Source of the DNA: Oreocharis arfaki
Taxonomy: Eukaryota > Chordata > Aves > Passeriformes > Paramythiidae
Assembly (NCBI GenBank): GCA_013398015.1
Contig: VZRR01002859.1
Location: 124,001 to 188,000 of the forward strand
Direction: 5' to 3'
Length of the DNA: 64,000 nucleotides
Positions 21,751-33,985 of the stretch are shown piece after piece (the first letter of the stretch is position 1; the number at the start of each line of letters is the position of its first letter). The translations under genes were made by a program, and so were the position numbers. The notes beneath the pieces are model-generated. The model did not search any database and was not told the origin of the DNA. It was given only the letters and a program-made list of their open reading frames with translations.

Positions 21751-24700
21751 AAACCTCAAATAATAAATTCCTTATATGCAGTTCTGAAGAAACTTAAAAA
21801 TAAATAGGAAGTAGCACTAGAGACCACTAGGAAAAAATTGTACTAGATACCTGAGTCCTCCTGGAAAGACATTTGACCCATTAGGCTTGGAGTAGGTGGA
21901 GAAAGAATATTCCTCCCTTATCCTTTGTGGAAGCGGGATATGCTTTTCTCTCTTATTCATCTGAAAGATGGGATTTGGGAGAATAAAAGTGTTCATAACT
22001 GTGATTAAAAACTCTTCTCATACGCTGTCCTATAATGAAATAAAGCAACGCATGCAACTGAAACACAGTGTGTAACTCATGGCACATTTGTCTCACAGAG
22101 GCAACTGAAGGTTATATAGAATTACTTTTAGTAGATGAATGGGAGAATTTAAATGCTTCAACCGCATTTTTAAATGGTGTTGACTGCTCCAGTTTTTGAG
22201 GAGTCTTCCATACAGCAAGCTACAGAGCACGGCAAGCCATATTTGTGTCCCTTCCTTGCCCCATCTGAATCCTAGAGAAATCATTCAAAGACACAGAAAG
22301 GAAAGCACAACTGTCTGGCCAAGAAGGTGAGTGCTCTGAACAGGGAGACAATGTGTTTCCCAAAACTTAGAATTCTGATATTTCTACGAGAATCATAATG
22401 CAAACTACCGTATAGAAAAAATCCTGCAAAGTTTCAGCCTCCAGAGACATTTTCAGCCACACTGAATCAATCTCTGCTGGCACCACTTTAATGAATCTTA
22501 ACTAAGCAATGCTTTGGGGCTTTGTTTCGCAGCTGAAGACACTGTGCTTTGCACACCTCATCTGTGTGATGTTTCAATTGAGTACAACACCCTGCAAACA
22601 AAACATTTGGATAAATCTTTGAGGAGACTAATTTTTTGTGATGATTTTCTTCATAGACCTGTAATTTAGACTGTTTTCCCCCACTTTCTCACAGATTGCA
22701 AAAGATAAGTAGAAGAAATCGGCTAAATGTTTATTCATAGAACTAGACTGGGATTATTTTTATCTCAGTAGGCACATCATAAGCTCAGAAGTAAAGTATC
22801 TACTTTTAAATTGGATAACACTGAGGAAATAAAGTTCAGGGAGCATGAAGATACCAAAGAACAAAGATTTTTGAAAGTTTTTTTATTTTATTTTTAAAAA
22901 AGAATAGCTAGCGGGAGCAAAAAATATTAAAATTGCAAAAGCAAATTTTATAAATAAAAGTTATATTGAGTCTTTTTTTTTTAAGGAAAGGCATAGATTT
23001 TCAGTAAAAAAATACAATTGAGGTAAAAAGTGGTAGCAAGTAAGGGCAGATCTCTGCATATAGTAAGAGGTAAATTGGTTCACCTGTGATAAGCATAACC
23101 CTAAGAAGGAAATAAACAGATGTAATCTTCAATTAGCATTGCATTTTACATGTTTGCACATGTAATGGTGGCTATCCAGAAAAGAGAGTGACATTATACT
23201 GCAACTGTTCTGTTTTGACATCTAGCTGCAGCACTGGCTCCAGGCAACTATTAGCTTTTAAATGACCCAAGACTGACAGGTGTTTTCAGTTGGTATTTAT
23301 TCATTATTTTAAATTTTATAAATTTATATGTATAATTTGTTTCTTGCTGTTGAATAACCAAATGAAATGTAAGTCATAGTTCTTAGCTGTAACCAACCAC
23401 GGAAATTAAATTCAAAGGAAAAATGAACACGGTGAGAACTAATTATCACTTACAGTGATTTGAACATGACTGCATGTTTTTCTCATTTTATTTGTTTGAT
23501 TTTCTGTTGGCATCACTAAATAAACTTTAGCCACAGTGAAAGACAAAGCTCATGATCCAAAAATAAATTTCACAAGCTTTGACATGCTTTCCAAAGTGAA
23601 ATGTACACACCTGATGAAAAATATTCATACTGACAAGTGAATAGTTGACACTGAGGAAAATACACCCAGGTATCTTGAAGGATCATCATGAAGAAATACA
23701 CAAATTTGTTGTGACAGAAAAGAATGTGTCTCAGAATACTGAACAAATTGAGAGAGATTTAGTCTCCATTCAAAATATATGCAGATATAGCTATGTGAGA
23801 AATATTTGCTGCCATGATAGACGGCACAATTTTAGCCAGTTGTGTTAGATGCTTCCAGTCACAGTGAAAAAGAAAAGGGAAAAAAAAAAAGACAATTTTA
23901 ATGAAACAGTTCTACAGATAAAGCACAGCAAAATCTCAGAGGAGGCAAGGTTGAAGATAAGGTTTAAAAAGTAGAAAATTATTCAATGTCTTGTGGCAGA
24001 AAATGAAGAAGTTCAGAGAAAAAGAACAGTGGAACGGAAAAGGTAATATCAATGAGTAAGACGCCAGGAGTGAATAAACAAGGTAAGTGGTTATGGGACA
24101 AAGTGTATTATGTGTGATCAGAAAAACTGATAGTAATTTGGGAAAGAAATTATATACTCTTTCTTGAGAGGTTAGAAGGGATAAGAAAACTGAAAAAATG
24201 GTGAGAAAACAGCACTGATGCAGTTTCAGGCTTTAAGTGATCAATCATCCGGACTTGGCAACCTAGATTTGCTGAAATTTCTTAGAAAGTGTTTTGCAGA
24301 AAAAAGTTACATTGATACATTGAGGAAAGAGGTCTATAGTGTGGGATGCTATTGCACTGGAAGTAAAATGTCTGAGAAAAATGTACACAAGTATCTTTAA
24401 AAATTAAAGCAGAGAAATGGGACATATGTGCTAGATAATGACCTAAACTCTGAGGATGCACTGAAACTACTCATTATTGTTCACAAGCTAAAGTAGTCTA
24501 TGCTTTTACAGAGGCAAGGTTAGTGCTGCTGGAGGAAGTAATAACAATGAGCGGCAATAATGAATGAAGAAATAGAAGAGACAGAGTTTGACACTATAAA
24601 TGTTACTTTGCAACAGCATTGGCTGTTAGAAACACTGTTAGAAGGGAAAAGTAAATGCAACATGTTTTTTTTTCACAGAGATGTCACTACAGTTATGACC

Positions 24701-27329
24701 GTGGCAAATCATGCTGTTTGCCACTTGGCACAATTTCCCTTTAAAAATAAATTGAAGGACTGGCCATTGTTTAATTCAATATTTCCTTAATTTAACAGCT
24801 CTTGTCTCAAAAGTAATATTATTTTTTCATAATATGCACACAAGCACACATAAAAAAGCAAACACGCATACAGATGGCATGCAATTTTGTGATGTTATTT
24901 GTATCATAACAGCCATTGTCAAGACTCTTTTTAACACAAGTTATTATAATTACTTGATTATCCTGTTAAATATTTGAAGATTTTTTTTGGCACTGTTTCA
25001 TGTGTGTGTCAAACCCATTAACTATTTCGGTTTTCAGCAGAAAAGAGTCTCAACTCTACTTTCACACTATTCATTCAACTGTACTGCTTGTAATATTTGT
25101 CAATTCTTTTCTGTATGACTAAAATCAGAATGTATGACCAAACAAAAAGGAAGGAAAGCAAGAGAGAAATATATTGAAATAAGTATTTTGAGATAAATGC
25201 ATAACATGAGTAAATCATAAAAGTTTCTTTGCAGAAGTGCGATTATAGTATTGAAACACAATGTATTTATTTCGACAGAAATGGAATTAGTGAAAGTTAC
25301 ATTGTAGAGTTGCAGACAGAATTTCTGAACAAAACTAGATTTGGAGGGTTAAAATAGCCAGTAGACTGATGAAGTGCAGGGAAACAGAAGGGAACAGCTA
25401 AATCCTTTTTTTTGCTTGATAGGGACAAGAAACATGAATTTGAACCTTTTATATCCAAAATTATTATTCCAGGAATTGGATATTTTGTGTAATGATTAGG
25501 TTTCCCCCACAGAAACAAAGGCATTACGATTAATTCAAGAAGGAAAAGTATTTCATGCCAGGGCATACAAAATGTTTTGCACAATCTGTCAGATCCCACA
25601 GCTTGTTTACTACAGTTTTGTGGTTGTTGTTGACTGAAGTCTACCTACCTGATTGGCATTTTTCCTTGTCTGAAATGAAGGGTTTGTGGTCCATTTCCTA
25701 CTTGTATTAGCTTACATTTGGTCTTTCCTGTACAAAGCAAAACACTCTGTGAAACTTTTCTTATTATGAATTAAAATAAATTAAACTCTGATACCATATA
25801 CCAAGCAAGGATGCTGGTAAGGACTCTAGGCTGTCATCCAGGGTGTTCAAATATCAAAAGCTGTGATTCTTAGGAATCCTATACAAGTCCTATCGGTCTT
25901 GCAATTTTCTTTGTTTCCCAAATGCTTATTCGCGTGGGTAAACATACAATCAGATGTTCAGCTTCTATCAAAAGATGAAAAGCCATCCATGCCTCCAAAA
26001 TACTGTAAATTTAATATTATTTAGGAGTTCAATTTTTTTCCTTTCAGCAGAAGATCTAGGAGTTAGGATTTAAGTAATCTCCAAGATGTCTCAGACATAC
26101 TTTCAGAGATATTCATTGTGAGGCAGAAAATTGAATCAGGGGCTTCGGTCCGCAGAGGCTGCACCTACACCAGCAGGATGTGCAGCCTGCCAAAAGTGGC
26201 TTTGAATGTATTCAGGATTTGCACTGCACATGCTTTGAAATTATGAATGTCCAAAGATGTAATGCACATCATGATTTTTATGACACTAAAATCACTAGAA
26301 TTTCAGTCATGACAGTGTATTAATACTTCTGAGAATCTTGTATTGTCTTTCTTTTTCTTTTTTTTTTTTTAGGATGTTTTTTCAATATGTAGATATATAT
26401 ACTGTGGTATAAACATGTCATCGAAATGCATCTATAAATATATAACTAGGATAAGAGAAATGCCTCACATTCTCTTTCCATTTAATCTGTGGAAGAAAAG
26501 CTTTAAGATGTGAATCTTGCTTTATGGAGGGGAACAGCTGCTGTGAAAGTTTTCCCTACAGATTGCACCACTTAACTAAAGAAATCACAGTAAAAGATGG
26601 GGTTAGTTATGCTGCATGGAAATAACATAATAGTAAAAAAACCACAACACATACACACACAAGTATATTGTGTTTAAGTATGGGGAACTCTCCAGCTCTT
26701 TCTTTCTGTGGAATAATAAAATGGAAAAAAAAATATTGGAGGAAACTGGTGTGATCTTGATTCCTTTTTGAGACATTTTATAGATTAAGCATATCTCCAA
26801 AAACATGGGAAAAAATTGATAACTATGGAAGTAGGTGATACTTGAGATCCAACCTAAACCATTCTGTGACTGGGCAAACTTAAATATTCCAGCATTCCAT
26901 ACCAATGTCAGTCATGTTTTTCCAGTGATTAACCATATGCATGAGGTACATGCAACAGGAGGTTTCTTTTCAAAGTACTGTGGACATCTCTAGGTATGAT
27001 ACGCCTGTGTTTAAACTGGGAATCATCAAATTTTGGTTATATTCCTATGCCATTAACTTCCTGCCAGACCTAGGAGAACTCTATTAACCCTTAATTGACT
27101 CTGTCACACAGTCTGAGAAATCAGGACAATATATTTGGCTCTCTTCATAATGCACTTTGACATCACTAAGAGGAAAAAAGCTGGGCAGGTGCAAGACTGT
27201 TCTGTGTCACAAAACTATCACAAATGCATACAGCTCCAGGGACACACAATGGAAGATATGTGACTGCTCTGTTTACTTCAGCCAAGCATTTTTCAAAAAC
27301 ATTTACCAATTTCTAATTATGTACTCATA
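21751..27329. other. Non-coding sequence; purine-rich stretch 23.6-24.6 kb
   Basis: No repeat family was identified. The part from about 23640 to 24600 is strongly rich in A and G on the plus strand and holds several frames of 60-76 codons broken by stops. This would fit a decayed unknown retroposed copy, but no protein was recognised. A T-run lies at 26358-26370. Confidence 0.4.
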
Positions 27330-27430
27330 GGAAATATGACTGGGAGGAACCTCAGAGGGTTATTCAGTCAAACCTCAAGTCAGGATCTGCCCCAAGTCAG
27401 GAACAGCAGACATTTCAGCTTATGGCTTTC
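27330..27430 (-). mobile_element. Possible short CR1 3'-end remnant
   Basis: The words 'gactgggaggaacctcagag' followed by 'caaacctcaagtcaggatct' resemble the antisense CR1 tail, in which 'ggctggaagggacctc' is followed by 'gtccaacc...'. The match is weak and short. Confidence 0.4.
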
Positions 27431-29814
27431 TGTCTTTTTTGTTTTCCAGGTAGACACAGAGAATCTATTACCTTTCATTTTTTTGGCAGAATGATCAAAA
27501 AAGGAACCAGCACCAAACAACTGTTTGTTAATGATATTTTGTAATTATTAAAATTATTATGTTGCTGAAAAAAATGACAGGTTCCTGTGTGTCTTGCATC
27601 AACTCTTTCATGTCCTGTGAACTTCTTTAGCAAGATGCTTAATTTACATAAATAAAGAAATAGTCCTGATATATGTAAAATGTTCTTTCCTGTTGCTTCA
27701 CATTATTTTCAAACTTAATTTTTTTTTCTGTTAGTAATAGGCAATATTACCATGAACTCACACAGTAAATGTAAATTAATTTCTTTAATTCTTTCTGAAT
27801 TAATTTCTTTACTTCCTTGTCTCTTCTTTATTTTTTTTCCCAATTTTGGATATATTGGTTTATTCTGGAAAACAAAGCATTATATCCAAACCACTTTTTT
27901 CAAGTATTTAGGTGCATTATGGTCCTGTGTGATTCCTATGGATCACCTAGATTTTAGACTGCCCTTTGTGCAAAAAACCAGCAGTGTTTTCATGCATAGA
28001 ACAGCAGTGGTATTTAGTTAAGATTACTTAAGTGTTTCTAAACTCAATGATTAATCAAGCATTATATCTTAAAAAGATGAATTTGTCGTGAACTTTCATA
28101 GAAATTTTTCTTTTAATTTTCTTAAATTTTCTTAAACTTTTTCTTAAATTGATTTACAATTTATTTCACATCCTGTTCTTTCCTTAGCTTGATGGTGAAT
28201 GATTTTCTTGGAGAAAGGGGTGAAAATAAGAGTGAAAAGTCACTTTATTGCATACTCTGAATTCTTAAATTACTTGTAATAAATTAGATTATAACGAAAT
28301 AGTAAATGATAATGTCTAGGAACTTGAACTGAAACTTTATTAATCAGCTCTCTTCAGTCTGCTGTTTCTACAGAGAACATTAAATGAAGGTCTCAGTTAA
28401 GAACACTAGCACAGGCGAAAGATCTGTTGCTGATTATAGTAACCTTTATGAAATTCATAATCATTTTTAAATACATGTACATACATATCTACAGCTATGT
28501 CAGTACTTGTGTTCTTTTAAGTGCACCAGTACAAATCTCAAACTTCTGGAACAGATTTCACAATATAAAATAAAAGGTAATTTGTCTCTTGTAAAAACTA
28601 AAGCACTTACTTAACAGTGCACATCATTACTCTATCTCAAAGTATTACATAAAAATTAAATAATTTTGCTGCATACCAACACTGGTAGATATTAATAAAT
28701 TTTCATCATATGAAGGGAATCTGAAGCAAATGCTCTAATGTGATTCATCTGCAGAATTCAGAAATTAAATCAATGATCTCAGAGGATTCCATCTCTAACT
28801 GTTAGGTCATCCTCACACTATAAATATTTCTGTTTCATATGCAGAAAAATTATGCAACAGTTAAAATTCCAAACAAGTATTACATCTAACCAAAGCAAAG
28901 ACAAGTTACATGAAAGATTATTCTGTTCTTAAAACTAAGTATAATGCTAATTATGTAAAAGTGCAATGCAAAAAAAAAAAACAAACCACAAAAAACACAA
29001 CCCAAAACTTATCAGGCTGTATTATTTTTTCCACTTTAATTAGGAAAAAAACCCCATAATTCCATGAATGGCTACCACAGATAATGATATTTTTTTAAGC
29101 ATTTTCAGGGGTTATCCTGAGGTCTTCTCTTAATGTTGACTAGTTAATGCATACTTTGCATGTACTAGCAAAAGACTGAATGACCTAATCAGAATTATTT
29201 CACTAGATTTCTTTCCATGGAGTTGGAAAATGTAGAATTTGGGCAAATTGTTATTACTATGAGCAGACTATTAACTGGGTAAGTATTGTTTAAATAAACA
29301 GAAATTTTACAACTGCCTGTTCAACGAGCTGAAAAGTAGCACTAAGCTGTTGAAGAAAAGTTATGTGCTGACATTAGTAACTACAGGGAACTTACTTTTG
29401 AAAGTTTCCATCATAATATGTAACCTGAAAGAATCTTGAAGATCTAGGGGTTAATTCTGCTGAAATCCATTACAGCTCTAGCTGTACAAAATTACTGAAC
29501 ACTTGAAAGAGTGCCACCACCATTTTTTTCTTTCATCTGATTGCTGGTCAACTGTTCACATTCAGGAAGAACCCCAAGTATTTCACTCCTTAATTTAGTA
29601 AGCATCTCCATTGAACGTTCTCGGCTTTGCTATGCAACCTGAGATTTCCTGTGACCACCCGCTCTTTACCCTTCTTACTCTTTACTTCTTCTTACACTTC
29701 TGGCAAAGTGTTCACCAGTGGGAGACAGGTCCTAAGACTGTCTGCCTGTGGGTGATATAACCATGCCCTGAATCTAAAAAAAATGGAAAATCCAGGCTAG
29801 TCATTAAGAAACGA
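27431..29814. other. AT-rich non-coding sequence, nothing recognised
   Basis: No gene or repeat family could be supported. An A-run occurs near 28970-28981. Confidence 0.5.
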
Positions 29815-29983
29815 TTTGATCTGAGAAGGAGCTCTGATCTCTCCAGTCCGGTTACATGCACACACTAGCCTGTGGTCCCACGCCTGTTGTTGGCACTCAG
29901 ACCCCTTCCCACAGGCACCCTTTTTACCACTTTTTCTGCATCCCATAATCTGTCCTATGCTCCAGCATTGACTCACTGTGATG
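29815..29983 (-). repeat. Inverted partial copy of an unclassified bird interspersed repeat
   Basis: The reverse complement of 29871-29917 matches 30331-30377 over 47 bp with about six differences. The reverse complements of 29936-29948 and 29957-29983 match 30071-30083 exactly and 30001-30027 with two mismatches. The piece is therefore an opposite-orientation partial copy of the repeat that starts at about 30001. It lacks about 230 bp present on the right side (30084-30330 against 29918-29935). Confidence 0.85.
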
Positions 29984-30027
29984 GGTGTCACATGTGGACT
30001 CATCACAATGAGTCAGTGCTGGAGCAT
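29957..30027. repeat. Hairpin-forming centre of the inverted repeat
   Basis: Arms of 27 bp (29957-29983 and 30001-30027, 25 of 27 positions paired) flank a 17-nt loop. The loop itself contains the palindrome 'cacatgtg' at 29989-29996. Transcribed or single-stranded DNA here could fold into a stable cruciform or stem-loop. Confidence 0.85.
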
Positions 30028-31330
30028 CTTTTGGATTGAGCGGAGTGACTGGCTAGGTATATAGAATACTTTATGGGATGCAGGGGAAGAGCATTTGGAG
30101 GTTGTTCGAGACTCATAATGGGATGTTTAGGGAAGAATCAAAAGTGTTGAAGGGAATCCAGATGATCTGGATGATCTGAGTAGGAATAAGATTGGGAAAA
30201 CATAAGGATAAGAAGATAAAATGGCTAGTTGCGTGTAAATAGCTTGCTGCTCAAAATAATTTGCCCTGCTTTTGCTCAGTACAATTTTTAGCTCTTTTTT
30301 CTGTGGGAAGAACTTTCTCTTCTGTGTGCATGTCTGTGGGATGGGGTCTGAATGCCAGCAATAGGTGTGGGACCACAGGTCAGAGGGTGCACTTGCCTGG
30401 GTGCCAGCAACTGGACTGGAGAGACCAAATTGAGTGAAACCCAAGTGCCAGTCCTGGTGTGGGACTTGAGTCAGAGGCCCATGTGTCCCCAGTGCAGCAC
30501 CTGGAGTTACCCTTGGTAGGGATTGCCTAGGTAGGAGTGTGTGTGATCACTAGTGAAAATTCAGTCAGATGAGCCAGCAAGCAGGCGACGTAGTTCAGGG
30601 ATCTGGAGGGAAGAGGTGTCTCCACTGGCGAGACCGCAAGAGGAAATGGGACTTTCCCAGACTTTGGGAAACCAGGGGAGTGCCAGCAGTTTCTAGAGAC
30701 ACTATAGGATCTAGAGTCTCTAGGGGCAGGACCTGCTGGTGTGTGTGTGTCTGTAAAGATGAGAATCAGGGGAACTTGACTGCAGGGCACCAGGGGAGTC
30801 CCAGCCAGCTCTGGGTGTTCAAGCATGATCATGTGTGTGAGTGAGATGGTCTGCACCAGCAACTGGAGAGGGGCTGCAGTGTCAGGGGCTTGTATGTCCA
30901 GGTGCTAGAAACCAGGGAAACTGGGATCCAGGCACAGCTACTGGACAAACGGAGTGTCAGAGCTCAGCTGCTGAGGAAGATCCATGTTATACATATGTAC
31001 ATATATATTTATATTCATGTGCATAAATATATTTTCACTAGCAAACCTCCACCTTGCTCAGCTAGAGATGGGGGCAGTATAAGGCTGCTGCTGCTTTCTG
31101 TGCTCATGGGAGTGCTCTGTGTCTCTGTGGTCTGTGTGGACAGCTGTGTGTGGTGTATACATGTGCTCTGCATGTGTGTGCCTGCTGGGGCCACAAGCTG
31201 TTTGCTACCGGTTGCACCTATGGCATGGAGCTGTAAGAGCCTCAGCAGCCTCTTGGTCTGTTGGACCCAGCCTGATGTATTTTTCTGTAGCAATAACCTT
31301 TTTTGAAACGATAATTTTTTGGCATATTCT
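30001..31330 (+). repeat. Unclassified bird interspersed repeat, LTR-like
   Basis: The region is distinctly more GC- and GT-rich than its surroundings. It contains loosely repeated blocks: 'gtgccagcaactggactgga' near 30401 and 'gcaccagcaactggagaggg' near 30854. It continues to 'ctcttggtctgttggaccca' and ends around 'agcaataaccttttttg'. I recall similar text from other bird genomes as a dispersed repeat, but I cannot name the family. Open frames of 61-138 codons inside it lack any retroviral domain. Its class (LTR or other) is inferred from length and lack of coding capacity only. Confidence 0.6.
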
Positions 31331-31574
31331 CCATCGTATCTTATCCGTTATGCTTTATTCAATGCTGTCTTTTAGATCTTGTTTTCTAGATCTCTGATCT
31401 GCATCTGGGATTGCTTTAATTTAAAATTCCTCTCTTTGGCAGGCATACATTTTGAAGGTGACCTGCCCAGACAGTGCTCTACCTGTTGCTCCACTAATGA
31501 GTAAATAGGCTTAACACATCTTGCACACTTATATTCTTGATTATACTTTGAATATGATTTTTTTTTTCATGACA

Positions 31575-33560
31575 GGATGATTTTACAGATTCAATTTCAG
31601 TTTATGATCCACTATAATCCCTGGAAAGGCAGGGAATTAATTTCTTCACAACCATTTGTTTACCTTCCCACTTATGCTGTTAATTATATATGTATAAATG
31701 TAGTTCCTTGCACTCATGTCTGTTGAACTGCATCTGGTTTTTTTCCAGACCATTTCTTCAATTTGTCAAGATCATTTTTGATTCTCATCCTATCCTCCAG
31801 TATGCCTACAGTCCCTCCCAGCTATGTGTTGTCTGAAAATTAAATCATATGCTCCTGATTCCATCATCCCTATTGTTAATGAAAAAAATGAATGAGGCTC
31901 CTCTCTCTACATCTTTTCGTTCTGGCAGTGAACCACAAATAACTCACTGGGCACAGTTTTCCAAACATTGTTTAAGGCCTCTGTAGAAGAATCAACAAAA
32001 ATCTACTTCTCTACCTGGATTATTAAAAAAAAAATAGGTGAGTTGGACCAGATTTTTTTTTTAAGCTCAGATTAATTCATTTGTCCATTATCTTTCAGAA
32101 GCTTGACATAGTTTATTAATTCAGAATTTTTTCTTTGTCAGTATTAATCTATATCCCTCTGCTATACACCCCTCTTCCCCACAGGTTCTGTGACCACTAC
32201 TGCATTGCCTTTCCTTGTACTTCAGGGCAGAATATGTGTCATTCATATATATATGTACATATGCTAAATTTATAAGGGTATAATAGCATAACTTCTTATC
32301 TACATATAAGTTTCCACAAGTTTTGAAGGTGCCTAAGTTCTTAATACAGAGAAAATAGACCCCCAGTTTGATTAAATTACACATACAATTGTCTATTATC
32401 CTTTGAGGTCATGCAGTGTTTCCAAGACAGCCACTGGGGATATAATACCAGATCAGTGTGAGCCCCATGTCCCCATTAGCTAGCCTGAAAATCACAAGTG
32501 GTACTAGAGGCTTAAGTCTGAGGAACTGAAATGCAGTTTGTGTTCCATTGACCACAGTTGGAATTTAGGATTGGTAACATCTGTTGCTATTTGAGATGTT
32601 GCAGGGTATTCTTACCCTGATTCAAGTTCCCTGTTTCCAGAGGACATTTGGTGTGGCTGCATGAAGGTATTTTAATCCAGTACCTGGCACACCTTCAAGC
32701 ACCTACATAAAAAATCTGAATTTAAGGGTTCTAATTTCAAATTAACATGCAGTCATAGATCCTCCTTGAGGTGAAAACGAATTGCCCTGAGATGCTGTCA
32801 AAACTTCTGAGTTGGGTAAACCATCACTAGTATAAATTTTCTACTGATGCCTTGGCCTAGATTCAGTTCAAACATGTAATCTTTGCTCAGACTAAGCACT
32901 ATCATCTGCTGCTAAGATACTTCTAGATGTGCTGACTGACCTCCAGCTGTTTCTCCAGGAGGATTTGTGTCATAACTGCTAGCTCCATGAAGATATCACA
33001 GATATCCTAAAGCTCATTGAAAAACATTACATTCTAAATTTCAGTAATGAAACTGATTCTCTTATTCTGCCTTCACTGGCATTGACTAATCAGTAGCTTA
33101 AGCTAACATTTTGGGGAAGACAGAAGCAAAAAAGATGCCTTAAACATTTCATCCTCCTTTGTGTCATCTGTTTACAGTCCACCCTCCCCAGTGAACAGTA
33201 GACTCACAATTACATATTAATCCATCTACAAAGTTATGACTACCGTTTTTGATGACTCATACTATTTGCATCTTGTTTTCTGTCTTAGCTTTTCTAACCC
33301 AAAGCTCTTAATGTTTGTGCTGCTTTTTTATAAACCTCATGGTTTGCAACTTGCTTCTACTTTCTATAAGATTTCTGCTTAGATTTGAGTTTGATGAAGA
33401 ACTCAAAACTTAGTCACATCGCTCTCCTACCTGTGCTTCCTTGCCTTCTTCCATTTTGGGATAGTTAGTATTTGTGCATAGTATTAATCCTTAACTCTTT
33501 TTACCCTTAAGAACTCATTTATCAAGACAATTTTATTTAGCGGTTTCTTTTACAGATTTG
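31575..33560 (-). mobile_element. Ancient CR1 LINE relic, antisense
   Basis: Several blocks match, in correct order, the antisense of an old amniote CR1: 'gatccactataatccctgga', 'caagatcatttttgattctc', 'tcctatcctccagtatgcc', 'tgtgttgtctgaaaattaaa', then near 33110 'aagcaaaaaagatgcctta' and near 33287 'gtcttagcttttctaac'. This family is widespread in turtles, crocodilians and birds and dates to deep amniote ancestry. Divergence is high, gaps are frequent (32.2-33.0 kb is the least clear part), and no open reading frame survives. Boundaries are approximate. Confidence 0.7.
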
Positions 33561-33799
33561 TAAAGCATGCCTTTTTAAAATATTTTTTCTTAAAATTAGG
33601 TCAAACTGAAGCATGTAATTTGAAGCAGTGTTAACAGTTTAATATATTATTTTAAATACATCTCATTTACTTCATTCATGCAGAGCTTGTCTGTCCTAGA
33701 GTGAATATTGAAATAGTCTCCCAGAGTTGTCTCTCCGGAAGGCAATTCTCCCACATTCTATTCATGAAGTCTGAGGAAGAAAAGGCCTTTGCACATGCA

Positions 33800-33985
33800 T
33801 AGAATTGTAGTATCACAGAATAACAAGATTGTCAAGGTTGGAAATGACCTCTAAGATCATCAAGTCCAACCATCAGTCTGGCACCACCATCATGTTCACC
33901 ACCAAACCATGTCCTCAAGTATCATATCCACATGCTTTTTTGAACTCTTCAGGGATGGTGACTCCACCACTTTCCTGGGCAAAGG
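33800..33985 (-). mobile_element. CR1 LINE 3' end, antisense
   Basis: This is a clear antisense CR1 tail: 'gtatcacagaataacaagat', 'ttggaaatgacctctaaga', 'tcatcaagtccaaccatca', and 'cagggatggtgactccacca'. It is about 185 bp, strongly 5'-truncated, and non-coding. The 62-codon open frame across it is not a gene. Confidence 0.93.

Noticed and set aside
22099..22326. Apparent exon bounded by 'tctcacag' and 'aagaag|gtgagt'
   Set aside because: All three frames contain stop codons within the interval, so it cannot be an internal coding exon.
24024..24085. Donor-like 'aacaag|gtaagt'
   Set aside because: No open frame with a matching acceptor precedes it; the upstream sequence is stop-rich.
26156..26188. 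9-bp inverted repeat with 15-nt loop
   Set aside because: Arms this short are expected often by chance in 64 kb, and no T-run or other functional context is present.
30527..31306. Several frames of 61-138 codons on both strands
   Set aside because: They lie inside an interspersed repeat with GT-rich low-complexity text, show no domain, and are open on both strands.
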